Positions 27,190-35,033 of a stretch of 42,240 bases of DNA are shown here, in pieces. The stretch is from Pirellula sp. (GTDB lineage Bacteria; Planctomycetota; Planctomycetia; Pirellulales; Pirellulaceae). Made by a program: the position numbers and the translations under genes. How positions within the stretch are numbered: the first letter of the stretch is position 1; each line of letters opens with the position of its first letter. Below the pieces are notes generated by a model, which was not told the origin of the DNA, made no database searches, and was given only the letters and a program-made list of their open reading frames with translations. The stretch spans positions 1-42,240 of the forward strand of contig JALOQZ010000004.1 of the NCBI GenBank assembly GCA_025459245.1, given 5' to 3'.

Positions 27190-29326
27190 AGTCATGGAGC
27201 GAACGCTTCTGCTGGAGGTTGTTGAGGCAGAGAGTCGCGACGTCGGTCGAGGATTGGTGAGAATTGATCCGAGCGACATGGAGCGATTGGGGGTGCGGTC
27301 AGGCGAGATCGTTCGCATCGCTGGCCAGGGGGTTGCGCTGGGAAGGGTATTGCCTCAACGCAAAGAGCTTCGAGGTGGCAGTCAAATTCAGATCGATGGT
27401 TTGCTGAGGTCTAGCGCCAAGTGCCCCCTCAACGGCAGGGTGCAGGTTGAGAAGATGGACGCGGGGGACGTCCTTCGTGTCCGGCTGAAACCCGTTCAGG
27501 GAGTGGTCGATCCTCGCGATGCCGAGTTCCTTTTAGCGATGCTTCAAGGAATCCCGATCGATGAGCATTCGCTTGTTCGTGCCACGCTAATCGGCAATAG
27601 GCATATCGATTTTCAAGTGATGGAAATGGACCCGCCTGTGCCAGGGGTAATTACATCATCAACTCGATTGGAATTGGATCGTACAGAAGAAAGTTCGCGG
27701 AGCAAAACCCTCAGCTTTGAGGATATCGGCGGAGTCAAGCAACAGCTCGCGCGCATCCGCGAAATGATCGAGGTACCGCTCAAATTTCCCCAATTGTTTC
27801 AGCGTTTGGGGATCGAACCTCCGAGAGGAGTCTTGCTTTATGGACCGCCTGGTTGCGGCAAGACGTTGATAGCACGCGCGATTGCGCACGAGGCAGAGGC
27901 ATCGTTTTTCACGGTGAGTGGTCCCGAAATCATTCATAAGCACTACGGCGAGAGCGAAGCACACCTGCGAAATATATTTAATGAGGCGAGTAAGAACGCG
28001 CCGAGCATCATTTTTCTCGATGAGATCGATGCGATTGCACCGAAGCGAGAGAACGCAGCAGGGGATGTCGAACGTCGGGTCGTTGCGCAATTGCTCACGT
28101 TGATGGATGGTCTCAAGAAGCGAGACAACGTCATTGTTATCGGCGCGACCAATCTTCCAAACTCGATCGATCCAGCTCTCCGGCGGCCCGGGCGCTTTGA
28201 TCGCGAGATCGAGATATCTGTTCCGGATCGAGGGGGCCGACGGCAGATACTGGATATTCATACTCGAGGTATGCCTTTGGCTGCCGATGTCGACTTGGAG
28301 CAATTGGCTGATTGGACGCACGGGTTTGTGGGAGCCGACCTCGAGTCGCTTTGTCGCGAAGCAGCGATGCATTGCGTTCGAAGATTGTTACGAGAAACGG
28401 GGCGCGGCAATGACATTCCGCTTGATCAGATCCAGCGATTGCGAGTGACAGGCTCCGATTTTCGGCTTGCTTTTCAATCCATCGAACCCAGCGCGATCCG
28501 CGAGGTTTCGGTCGAGGTTCCGAATGTACGCTGGGAGGATATTGGAGGTCTCGAAGGTGTCAAAGAAGCGCTAAAAGAGGCCTTGGTTTGGCCGCTCCGG
28601 TACACTGAATTGTTTATTCAAAGCAACGTTCGCCCTCCGCGCGGTCTTCTTTTGGCAGGACCACCCGGTTGTGGGAAAACCATGATTGCCAAGGCTGCTG
28701 CGACTGAATGCGGTATTAACTTTATTTCGATCAAGGGCCCGGAGTTGCTTTCCAAGTACATTGGGGAGTCGGAACGGAAGCTACGAGAGGTATTTGCAAA
28801 AGCTCGGCAAGCCGCTCCTTGTTTGATTTTCTTTGATGAGATCGATGGTCTGTGCCAGACTCGCCAAGCGGATGATACAGGTGGAACCGTATCGGCTCGC
28901 GTGCTCAGTCAGCTTTTAGCAGAGTTGGATGGGGTGGAGGAGTTGAATGGTGTCTTTGTCTTGGCTGCGACGAATCGAGTGGATTTGGTTGATCCCGCTT
29001 TGAGAAGGTTCGGTCGATTCGAGACGACTATTGAGCTAGCGCTTCCATCGTTGGCGGATCGAACACAGATTTTGGCCGTCCACTTGCGAGAAAGGCCCTT
29101 GTCTGGTTCAATCGATGTCGAAGATTTGGCAAGGCGAACGGAAGGTTTTTCTGGGGCTGACCTAGCTGCCTTGTGCTTTGGAGCATCGAGACTTGCTATT
29201 CGCAGGTCGATTGAAGGATCTCAGGATGGAAAACCTCTTGTACCACTGGCGGCGAGTAGCGACGATTTCGAAAAGTCACTCGCGCAGATCGTTCAAAGCA
29301 AACGGCCGAGTTCTTCTGGTTGCTAG
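27179..29326 (+). CDS. CDC48/VCP-like double AAA ATPase
   Basis: Two Walker A motifs GPPGCGKT; Walker B IIFLDEIDAIAPKR and LIFFDEIDGL; N-terminal CDC48_N-like domain. Likely start MANEVMERTLL, overlapping the Hsp20 stop. Confidence 0.93.
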   Translation: MANEVMERTLLLEVVEAESRDVGRGLVRIDPSDMERLGVRSGEIVRIAGQGVALGRVLPQRKELRGGSQIQIDGLLRSSAKCPLNGRVQVEKMDAGDVLRVRLKPVQGVVDPRDAEFLLAMLQGIPIDEHSLVRATLIGNRHIDFQVMEMDPPVPGVITSSTRLELDRTEESSRSKTLSFEDIGGVKQQLARIREMIEVPLKFPQLFQRLGIEPPRGVLLYGPPGCGKTLIARAIAHEAEASFFTVSGPEIIHKHYGESEAHLRNIFNEASKNAPSIIFLDEIDAIAPKRENAAGDVERRVVAQLLTLMDGLKKRDNVIVIGATNLPNSIDPALRRPGRFDREIEISVPDRGGRRQILDIHTRGMPLAADVDLEQLADWTHGFVGADLESLCREAAMHCVRRLLRETGRGNDIPLDQIQRLRVTGSDFRLAFQSIEPSAIREVSVEVPNVRWEDIGGLEGVKEALKEALVWPLRYTELFIQSNVRPPRGLLLAGPPGCGKTMIAKAAATECGINFISIKGPELLSKYIGESERKLREVFAKARQAAPCLIFFDEIDGLCQTRQADDTGGTVSARVLSQLLAELDGVEELNGVFVLAATNRVDLVDPALRRFGRFETTIELALPSLADRTQILAVHLRERPLSGSIDVEDLARRTEGFSGADLAALCFGASRLAIRRSIEGSQDGKPLVPLAASSDDFEKSLAQIVQSKRPSSSGC

Positions 29327-29398
29327 GTGGGGGCGCATTGAAGGAGCGAAGCGGCCTGCGTTGGTGTCATCTCTCGACTTTGCAGTCGGGGGTTAGGC

Positions 29399-30202
29399 AT
29401 GGCGGGGGCGATTTATCTCCTTGGTTTTTCTCAAACAGATTCCAATGCAGAGGAATCTTATGAAGTCTTGTCGGGATTTCAGGTGGAGTACCTGGATACT
29501 CCGCCCGTACGAAGTTGGTTTTGCCGCATCTCCGAAGAAGATCTGCAATCTTTGCAGCATCAAGAAAACTTGAGCAATCTGCAGTGGCTGACACCCAGGG
29601 TAATGGCTCATGAAGCGGCCGTGGAGTTGTTGCATCAAAGCGGACCGTTTTATCCTTCTCGATTTGGGGTATTGTTCGAGTCTGTCGATAGTCTTGGTCG
29701 CTTTGCGCTCCAGCATGATTTTCCATTGATGCAGTTCTTTACTGAAATTATGGGGCGCGATGAATGGGGGGTGAAGCTTTTGGTGGATTGGGGAAAAGCG
29801 TTCGATGCGCTGCTGCAATTGAAGCTTGGAGAATGGAGTCCAGCGGATGGGAGCGGAGCGAATTACTTGCGCGTTAAGCAGAAGAAGCGGGAGCTGGAAT
29901 CGCAACTGAGGGATTGGGTCATTCGTCAAGCGAGGGTTGCGATAGAGCCATTGATAGAGGCGTTTCCCAAGGCTCTCGAACGCAATGCAGGGGGAGGGGT
30001 AGAAAAGGATACCGGTAAAGAATGTGTACTCCATTTCGCCTTTTCGGTCGATCGTTCAGATCAAGAAGATTGGGAAAGATCTCTGGCTGAGTTACAAAGC
30101 AGAGACGGCTTTCAAAGCATGCAGAATCCAGAGCTTGGGTACTTCATGTTAAAGCAAACTGGGCCTTGGCCACTTTACTCCTTCTGCCCCAGTCTGCAGT
30201 AG
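29399..30202 (+). CDS. Gas vesicle protein GvpF/GvpL family
   Basis: AIYLLGFSQ...FYPSRFGVLFES...VKLLVDWGKAFDALL...TGPWPLYSFCPSL. Confidence 0.85.
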   Translation: MAGAIYLLGFSQTDSNAEESYEVLSGFQVEYLDTPPVRSWFCRISEEDLQSLQHQENLSNLQWLTPRVMAHEAAVELLHQSGPFYPSRFGVLFESVDSLGRFALQHDFPLMQFFTEIMGRDEWGVKLLVDWGKAFDALLQLKLGEWSPADGSGANYLRVKQKKRELESQLRDWVIRQARVAIEPLIEAFPKALERNAGGGVEKDTGKECVLHFAFSVDRSDQEDWERSLAELQSRDGFQSMQNPELGYFMLKQTGPWPLYSFCPSLQ

Positions 30203-30208
30203 TCTTCA

Positions 30209-30275
30209 GAGACTATCCGAAAACTATCGGAAACCGCGGCTGACGTGGGGCGGCTGTTGGTTTTTGGATAGACTC
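30209..30275. repeat. Dispersed inverted-repeat element, copy 4
   Basis: gactatccgaaaactatcggaaaccgcggctgacgtggggcggctgttggtttttggatagactc. Confidence 0.8.
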
Positions 30276-30455
30276 TTTGCTGATTTCGATGTGGATGAGT
30301 TCGAGCAACTGCAAACCCGTGCAAACCTGTTGACTGCTCCTTCATAGTGCGAATTGTGATCCATATTTCCTCGATGTTTCAAAGCACGGTTTGGCGCATT
30401 GGCAATCACAGCCAAGCCATGCACGATTAGTTTTTTGACTCGATGAGGAAATAAA

Positions 30456-30674
30456 ATGGCAGCTGTACAAAAGACGACCGATTCGTCTGGTCTCGCAGAA
30501 GTAGTTGATCGCATTCTTGATAAGGGTGTCGTTATCGATGTTTGGGCAAAGGTCGCCCTCGTCGGTATCGAGCTTCTTTCTGTTGAAGCACGGATCGTGA
30601 TCGCATCGGTTGAAACTTACTTGAAGTATGCCGAAGCAATCGGTTTGACAGCGACTGCAGCTGCTCCAGCCTAG
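30456..30674 (+). CDS. gvpA: Gas vesicle structural protein GvpA
   Basis: 72 aa; [55 protein letters not shown]. Confidence 0.96.
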   Translation: MAAVQKTTDSSGLAEVVDRILDKGVVIDVWAKVALVGIELLSVEARIVIASVETYLKYAEAIGLTATAAAPA

Positions 30675-31252
30675 TGCTTAAGTTTATGGGCGAGCGAGTC
30701 GGACCTTTCGGGGTTCGATTCGCTCGTCCGTTCTTTGCTTTGGGAGCGAATAGAATGCGAGATGGTATACAGTCGGTGGTTCAGTCCATTCGGAGTGCAA
30801 CACAGGAGAGGCGAGACTTTCTACGGGCATTGAAGAAAGAAACAGCCTCATTCTTGGCAAAATCGTCCAAGATTCGACAACGGCAGGCGAGCCAAATGGG
30901 CGAGCAGTTGGATCGGTTCAAGCAAGAGTTGAGTCGTTTTGTCGCCATGAGCAAGCGCAGTTCGGCCCAGATGGTAAAAGGATTCCAAACAGAGCGATTA
31001 GCGGGATCGGCATGCGATCGTCGAAAGAGGCAGTCCGAGATCGGAGCTTTGCAGCGTTCCGTAAAACGAACTTTGGCAAACGCAACGTTTCAGCGTCGGA
31101 AGGCCAGGAGTGAAGTTCAATTCGCAACGCAGGAGACACTTCGCCATATCAAGCGACGCGTATTGCGATTGAAGACCGAAAGCAGATCCATGCTGAAGAG
31201 CTTACGAAACGACAGAGCTGTCAGCAAACGGATTTGGGCAGGACGGGCCTAG
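30674..31252 (+). CDS. Basic helical protein directly downstream of gvpA (candidate GvpC-like)
   Basis: 192 aa, strongly Arg/Lys/Gln-rich amphipathic helical pattern, 1-bp overlap with the gvpA stop. Confidence 0.7.
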   Translation: MLKFMGERVGPFGVRFARPFFALGANRMRDGIQSVVQSIRSATQERRDFLRALKKETASFLAKSSKIRQRQASQMGEQLDRFKQELSRFVAMSKRSSAQMVKGFQTERLAGSACDRRKRQSEIGALQRSVKRTLANATFQRRKARSEVQFATQETLRHIKRRVLRLKTESRSMLKSLRNDRAVSKRIWAGRA

Positions 31253-31317
31253 TTCGATAGGGTAGTTAGGATTCAGAGCGCAGGATTATCATCTCCGATT
31301 GGAAGAAGGAAATTAAA

Positions 31318-32583
31318 ATGGCAGGAAACAAAGGCACGACGCCTACGTCAAGCAAGATGCCGGCAGAAATCCATCTACAGCCAAGTGAAGATTTTGTAGT
31401 AACCCCTGCGATCAACGAATTGACGGAGCGAGCACTAGCTTACTTGTCGATCGGATATGCGATTCATCTTTCTGGTCCGGCTGGAACAGGCAAGACAACT
31501 CTCGCGATGCACATTGCGTCGCTGCTCAATCGTCCCTGCACGTTGTTGCATGGAGACGACGAGATGAAGTCGTCCGATTTGGTGGGAAAGGACTCGGGGT
31601 ACAAGAAGCAATCGGTGCGAGACAACTATGTTAGCTCGATTCTCAAGACCGAGGAGACCGTCACGGTTCTCTGGAGCAGCAATCGTCTAACGACCGCTTG
31701 TGAAAGTGGGCATACGCTGATTTATGATGAGTTTACTCGCTCGCCCGCGACTGCCAACAATGTATTGTTGAGCGTTTTGGAAGAGAAGATTCTTAATATA
31801 CCCTCGTCTGGTCAGGAGAGAGGCTATATCTGTGTCCATCCCGACTTTCGGGCGATATTTACCTCGAATCCGAGCGAGTATATCGGGGTTCACAAGTCGC
31901 AGGATGCGTTGCTAGATCGAATGATCACCCTCGAAGTAACCTATCAAGACCGCGAGACAGAAGTTTCGATTGTTCAAGCGAAAAGCAAGCGTCCCAGAAA
32001 GGATATCGAGGCGATAGTCGACATTGTTCGCGAGTTGAGAACATTCTTGGGCAGTAACTATGGTCCGACCATTCGCGCGGCGCTGGCGATTTCGTCGATA
32101 TTGGACTATCGAAACGCTTCGGTATCCAGCGACGACCCCATTTTCTTGAACACTTGCCAAGACGTATTGTTTTACAATGCGATTCGACAGTCGAATGTGA
32201 AGCTCAGTCGAGAAGATTTGAATACGTTGGTAAGGCGTGTGCTGCAGCGTGGTGGTACGCTGGATTCTCGCATAACAGCTTCGAGTTCTCCTGTCGTTGC
32301 CGAATCGAAGGTTCGCACAAAAGAATCCGGAGTCGCACTAGAAGCCGCTTTGGCGAACGATATCGAGACTCTGAAGATCGAGGCTGCTGAGAGTACAAAA
32401 GTCAAAACTGCACAGATTGCAGACGCCAACAAAGAAGCCCTAGAAGTAACCCCTTCAGAAATCCTGGCTTCCCGATCCCACACTTCCGATGTTCCCTCTA
32501 TGAACCTTTCCAGGCGTGAGAGTGTTGGACGTTCTATACCTCGACCGCCTAGCTTGGAATCAGGCGCCTTCGCACTGGGCTAA
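31318..32583 (+). CDS. gvpN: GvpN-type AAA ATPase
   Basis: IHLSGPAGTGKTTLAMHIA (Walker A), SGHTLIYDEFTRSPATANNVLLSVLEEKILNIP, FRAIFTSNPSEYIGVHKSQDALLDRMI; long C-terminal tail. Confidence 0.94.
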   Translation: MAGNKGTTPTSSKMPAEIHLQPSEDFVVTPAINELTERALAYLSIGYAIHLSGPAGTGKTTLAMHIASLLNRPCTLLHGDDEMKSSDLVGKDSGYKKQSVRDNYVSSILKTEETVTVLWSSNRLTTACESGHTLIYDEFTRSPATANNVLLSVLEEKILNIPSSGQERGYICVHPDFRAIFTSNPSEYIGVHKSQDALLDRMITLEVTYQDRETEVSIVQAKSKRPRKDIEAIVDIVRELRTFLGSNYGPTIRAALAISSILDYRNASVSSDDPIFLNTCQDVLFYNAIRQSNVKLSREDLNTLVRRVLQRGGTLDSRITASSSPVVAESKVRTKESGVALEAALANDIETLKIEAAESTKVKTAQIADANKEALEVTPSEILASRSHTSDVPSMNLSRRESVGRSIPRPPSLESGAFALG

Positions 32584-32669
32584 TCTTCAAAAGAGTTCCT
32601 CGTAGAGGTTTCTTGGTCAAGAGTAGTCAGTGCAGGGTGGATGAGGCTACTACTCCAAGGAATCATTCG

Positions 32670-32963
32670 ATGGGAACGAGAAGAATCAGTTCGCTCCGCA
32701 ATCGCATCCGTACGCATGGCACACGCCATCTCAACGAGAACCAAGAGCGACATGAGCTCTACATGCGATTAACAATTCTGGAGATAGAAAGGAATCGACG
32801 AGAATCGGAAAAGCGGTCTCTGATTGACCGACTCAGCGCTATAGATCAACGCCTTGAAAGCGTTCAAGCTGAACAAACTCTCGTTGAACAACTTCTGGAA
32901 AAGCTCTCTCCGGAGAAGCCAGGAACGATCCCCGCCCGGTCTGGGGAAGTTTTTCGCTATTAA
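32670..32963 (+). CDS. GvpV-like small gas-vesicle-cluster protein
   Basis: Start MGTRRISSLRNRIRTHGTRHLNENQERHELYMRLTILEIERNRRESEKRSLIDRLSAIDQRLESVQAEQ; pattern resembles GvpV from memory. Confidence 0.6.
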   Translation: MGTRRISSLRNRIRTHGTRHLNENQERHELYMRLTILEIERNRRESEKRSLIDRLSAIDQRLESVQAEQTLVEQLLEKLSPEKPGTIPARSGEVFRY

Positions 32964-33030
32964 ATCTTGGCGAAATGGAAATCGGCCAACTCAGATACAC
33001 ACATTGTTGAATTGAGAACGGATTAATCAT

Positions 33031-33798
33031 ATGTCGACGATTACAGATATAGCAACAGGTAACTACCTCTACTGTTTTCTCAAGGGGAGTGATGCGGATG
33101 CAGCCGAGCGGTTGCAGTGGACTGGATTGAACGGTGCGCCGATTGAAGTGATAAAACACGGTGATATTGCAGTCGTTCTCTCCGCGATTCCGAATGAGAA
33201 GCTTCGGCCTCAGCGAAAACTGCTCGCTGCGCATCAAGCTGTCGTGCAAATGGCGGCCGTCCACTTCTCATCGCTTCCCATGGCATTTGGTTTGATTGCA
33301 GATAGCAAGGATCGAGTGGTCGGTCTCATCGAGCGGAACCAGGAGGCCATACTCGATCAATTGAATACGATCAACAAGCAAGTGGAGTTCAATTTGGTTG
33401 TGGAGTGGAATGTCGGCAACCTGTTTGCTTTCATGGTTGAGACACACGCTGAGCTAATGGAAGCCCGAGAGCGAATCGTGTCCGGTAATGCTTCGCGAGA
33501 TGAGCAAATCGCGCTCGGACAAACCTTTGAATCGATTCTGAATCAAGAGCGAGCAGCCCATACTGACAAAGTGACGCAAATACTAGCGCCTCTTTGCGGG
33601 AGATGGATTAGCCAGCCTCCTCGCAGCGAGAGCGAGATCATGCGATTGGCGATGTTGGTTCAACCAGAGCAAGAAAGCGAGCTTGAAAAGGGAATCCATC
33701 AAGCCGCTTCGCACTTCGACGAGAAATTCTCTTTCAAGTACAACGGACCGTGGCCGCCTTATAGCTTTATCAATCTCGCATTGAACGTAGAGGATTAA
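33031..33798 (+). CDS. Gas vesicle protein GvpF/GvpL family
   Basis: GNYLYCFLKG...VHFSSLPMAFGLIADS...FNLVVEWNVGNLFAFMVE...YNGPWPPYSFINLAL. Confidence 0.9.
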   Translation: MSTITDIATGNYLYCFLKGSDADAAERLQWTGLNGAPIEVIKHGDIAVVLSAIPNEKLRPQRKLLAAHQAVVQMAAVHFSSLPMAFGLIADSKDRVVGLIERNQEAILDQLNTINKQVEFNLVVEWNVGNLFAFMVETHAELMEARERIVSGNASRDEQIALGQTFESILNQERAAHTDKVTQILAPLCGRWISQPPRSESEIMRLAMLVQPEQESELEKGIHQAASHFDEKFSFKYNGPWPPYSFINLALNVED

Positions 33799-33802
33799 TT
33801 CG

Positions 33803-34027
33803 ATGTTCATTATCGACGATGCTTTGATGTCCCCTTTTAAAGGATTTCTCTTCATTGCGAAAGAAGTTCAGAAGGCTTGTGAACAGCAATTAGAGAATGA
33901 TCGAGCGCAGCTGATGGGGCAGCTCACTGCATTGCATAAGATGCTTGAACAGGGAGAGATATCCGAAGATGAATTCGATGAGAGAGAGTCGGAGCTTCTC
34001 GAGAAGTTAGAGAAGTTCGAACAGTAA
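33803..34027 (+). CDS. gvpG: Gas vesicle protein GvpG
   Basis: MFIIDDALMSPFKGFLFIAKEVQKACEQQLENDRAQLMGQLTALHKMLEQGEISEDEFDERESELLEKLE. Confidence 0.9.
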   Translation: MFIIDDALMSPFKGFLFIAKEVQKACEQQLENDRAQLMGQLTALHKMLEQGEISEDEFDERESELLEKLEKFEQ

Positions 34028-34095
34028 GAGTCTATCCAAAAACCACCAGAAACCACGGCCAGCGCCAGAGCGGCTAATGGTTTTCGGATAGGCTC
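34028..34095. repeat. Dispersed inverted-repeat element, copy 5 (abuts gvpG stop)
   Basis: gagtctatccaaaaaccaccagaaaccacggccagcgccagagcggctaatggttttcggataggctcc. Confidence 0.85.
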
Positions 34096-34117
34096 CAAGT
34101 AAGAGGAATTAGGAATC

Positions 34118-34381
34118 ATGGATGGGATTGCAAAGGATGGCAATGGGCAGGTTTCTCTGTGCGAAGCACTTGATCGACTGCTTACCAAGGGAGTCGTTTT
34201 GAACGGCGATATTGTGGTGTCGGTGGCAGGAGTGGAGCTTTTGTACATTGGGCTCAGGGGACTGATCTGTGGGATCGATTCTTTAGATCAGCGTCCAGCT
34301 TCCTTAAGCAGTCGTTGGAATCCAGCCCATGCGGTGCGGTGCGACGAGACTGATGAGGAGGCCAGTCATGAATCTAACTGA
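34118..34381 (+). CDS. GvpA/J/M-family minor gas vesicle protein
   Basis: SLCEALDRLLTKGVVLNGDIVVSVAGVELLYIGLRGLICGID. Confidence 0.85.
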   Translation: MDGIAKDGNGQVSLCEALDRLLTKGVVLNGDIVVSVAGVELLYIGLRGLICGIDSLDQRPASLSSRWNPAHAVRCDETDEEASHESN

Positions 34382-34673
34382 AGCGATGGAATCGTCTCTC
34401 GATGAGATGAGGGAGCCAGATTCTTCTGAAAGCAAGAACTCGATTCAGGGGTTGGGGAAAATCGCATTGGCCATTATCAATTTGCTCCATGAGCTGTTGG
34501 AGCGTCAAGCGATCCGAAGGATGGAGAATGGCACGCTCACCGAAGACGAGATTGAACGGGTGGGGCAAGGATTAATGCTCCAATCAGATGCCATCGATAA
34601 GCTGTGCAGGGATTTCGGGGTGTCGAGAGAAGATTTGAATATTGATCTGGGACCGTTAGGAAAACTGGTCTAG
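34368..34673 (+). CDS. gvpK: Gas vesicle protein GvpK
   Basis: GLGKIALAIINLLHELLERQAIRRMENGTLTEDEIERVGQGLMLQSDAIDKLCRDFGVSREDLNIDLGPLGKLV; start Met at 34368 after gaggag. Confidence 0.9.
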   Translation: MNLTEAMESSLDEMREPDSSESKNSIQGLGKIALAIINLLHELLERQAIRRMENGTLTEDEIERVGQGLMLQSDAIDKLCRDFGVSREDLNIDLGPLGKLV

Positions 34674-34700
34674 AGAGCCAGGCAAATCAAGGATGAGAAT

Positions 34701-35030
34701 ATGTCAAGCGTTAAACTACCATCGGCTGTATCCTCTACCTCTGTTGCAGACATTCTGGAACGAGTGCTCGACATGGGGGTCGTCATCGCCGGTGATATTC
34801 GTGTGAAGCTGGTTGATATCGAGTTACTAACGATTCAGATCCGTTTGGTGGTCTGTTCTATTGATAAAGCCAAAGAGATCGGCATGGATTGGTGGAATGT
34901 GGCACTCGATAAGAATTCGAGTCCGATGGCCAAACCAATTGAAGAAGATGCTGCGCTTCTCGCTTCACGGCTTGAGTCTGTGGAGAAGCGTATGCGCGAT
35001 ATGGAAAAAGCAGGAATTCTCAAGAGGTAA
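34701..35030 (+). CDS. GvpA/J-family minor gas vesicle protein (GvpJ-like)
   Basis: SVADILERVLDMGVVIAGDIRVKLVDIELLTIQIRLVVCSIDKAKEIGMDWW plus C-terminal helix. Confidence 0.87.
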   Translation: MSSVKLPSAVSSTSVADILERVLDMGVVIAGDIRVKLVDIELLTIQIRLVVCSIDKAKEIGMDWWNVALDKNSSPMAKPIEEDAALLASRLESVEKRMRDMEKAGILKR

Positions 35031-35033
35031 GTC

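Noticed and set aside
29393-30034. 213-aa minus ORF
   Set aside because: Antisense to the GvpF/L gene, which has clear family motifs.
30280-30455. Possible sigma-54 promoter (TTGGCGCATTGGCAA) upstream of gvpA
   Set aside because: Spacing and the -12 GC element do not fit the consensus; the direct repeat TGCAAACC nearby is too short to claim.
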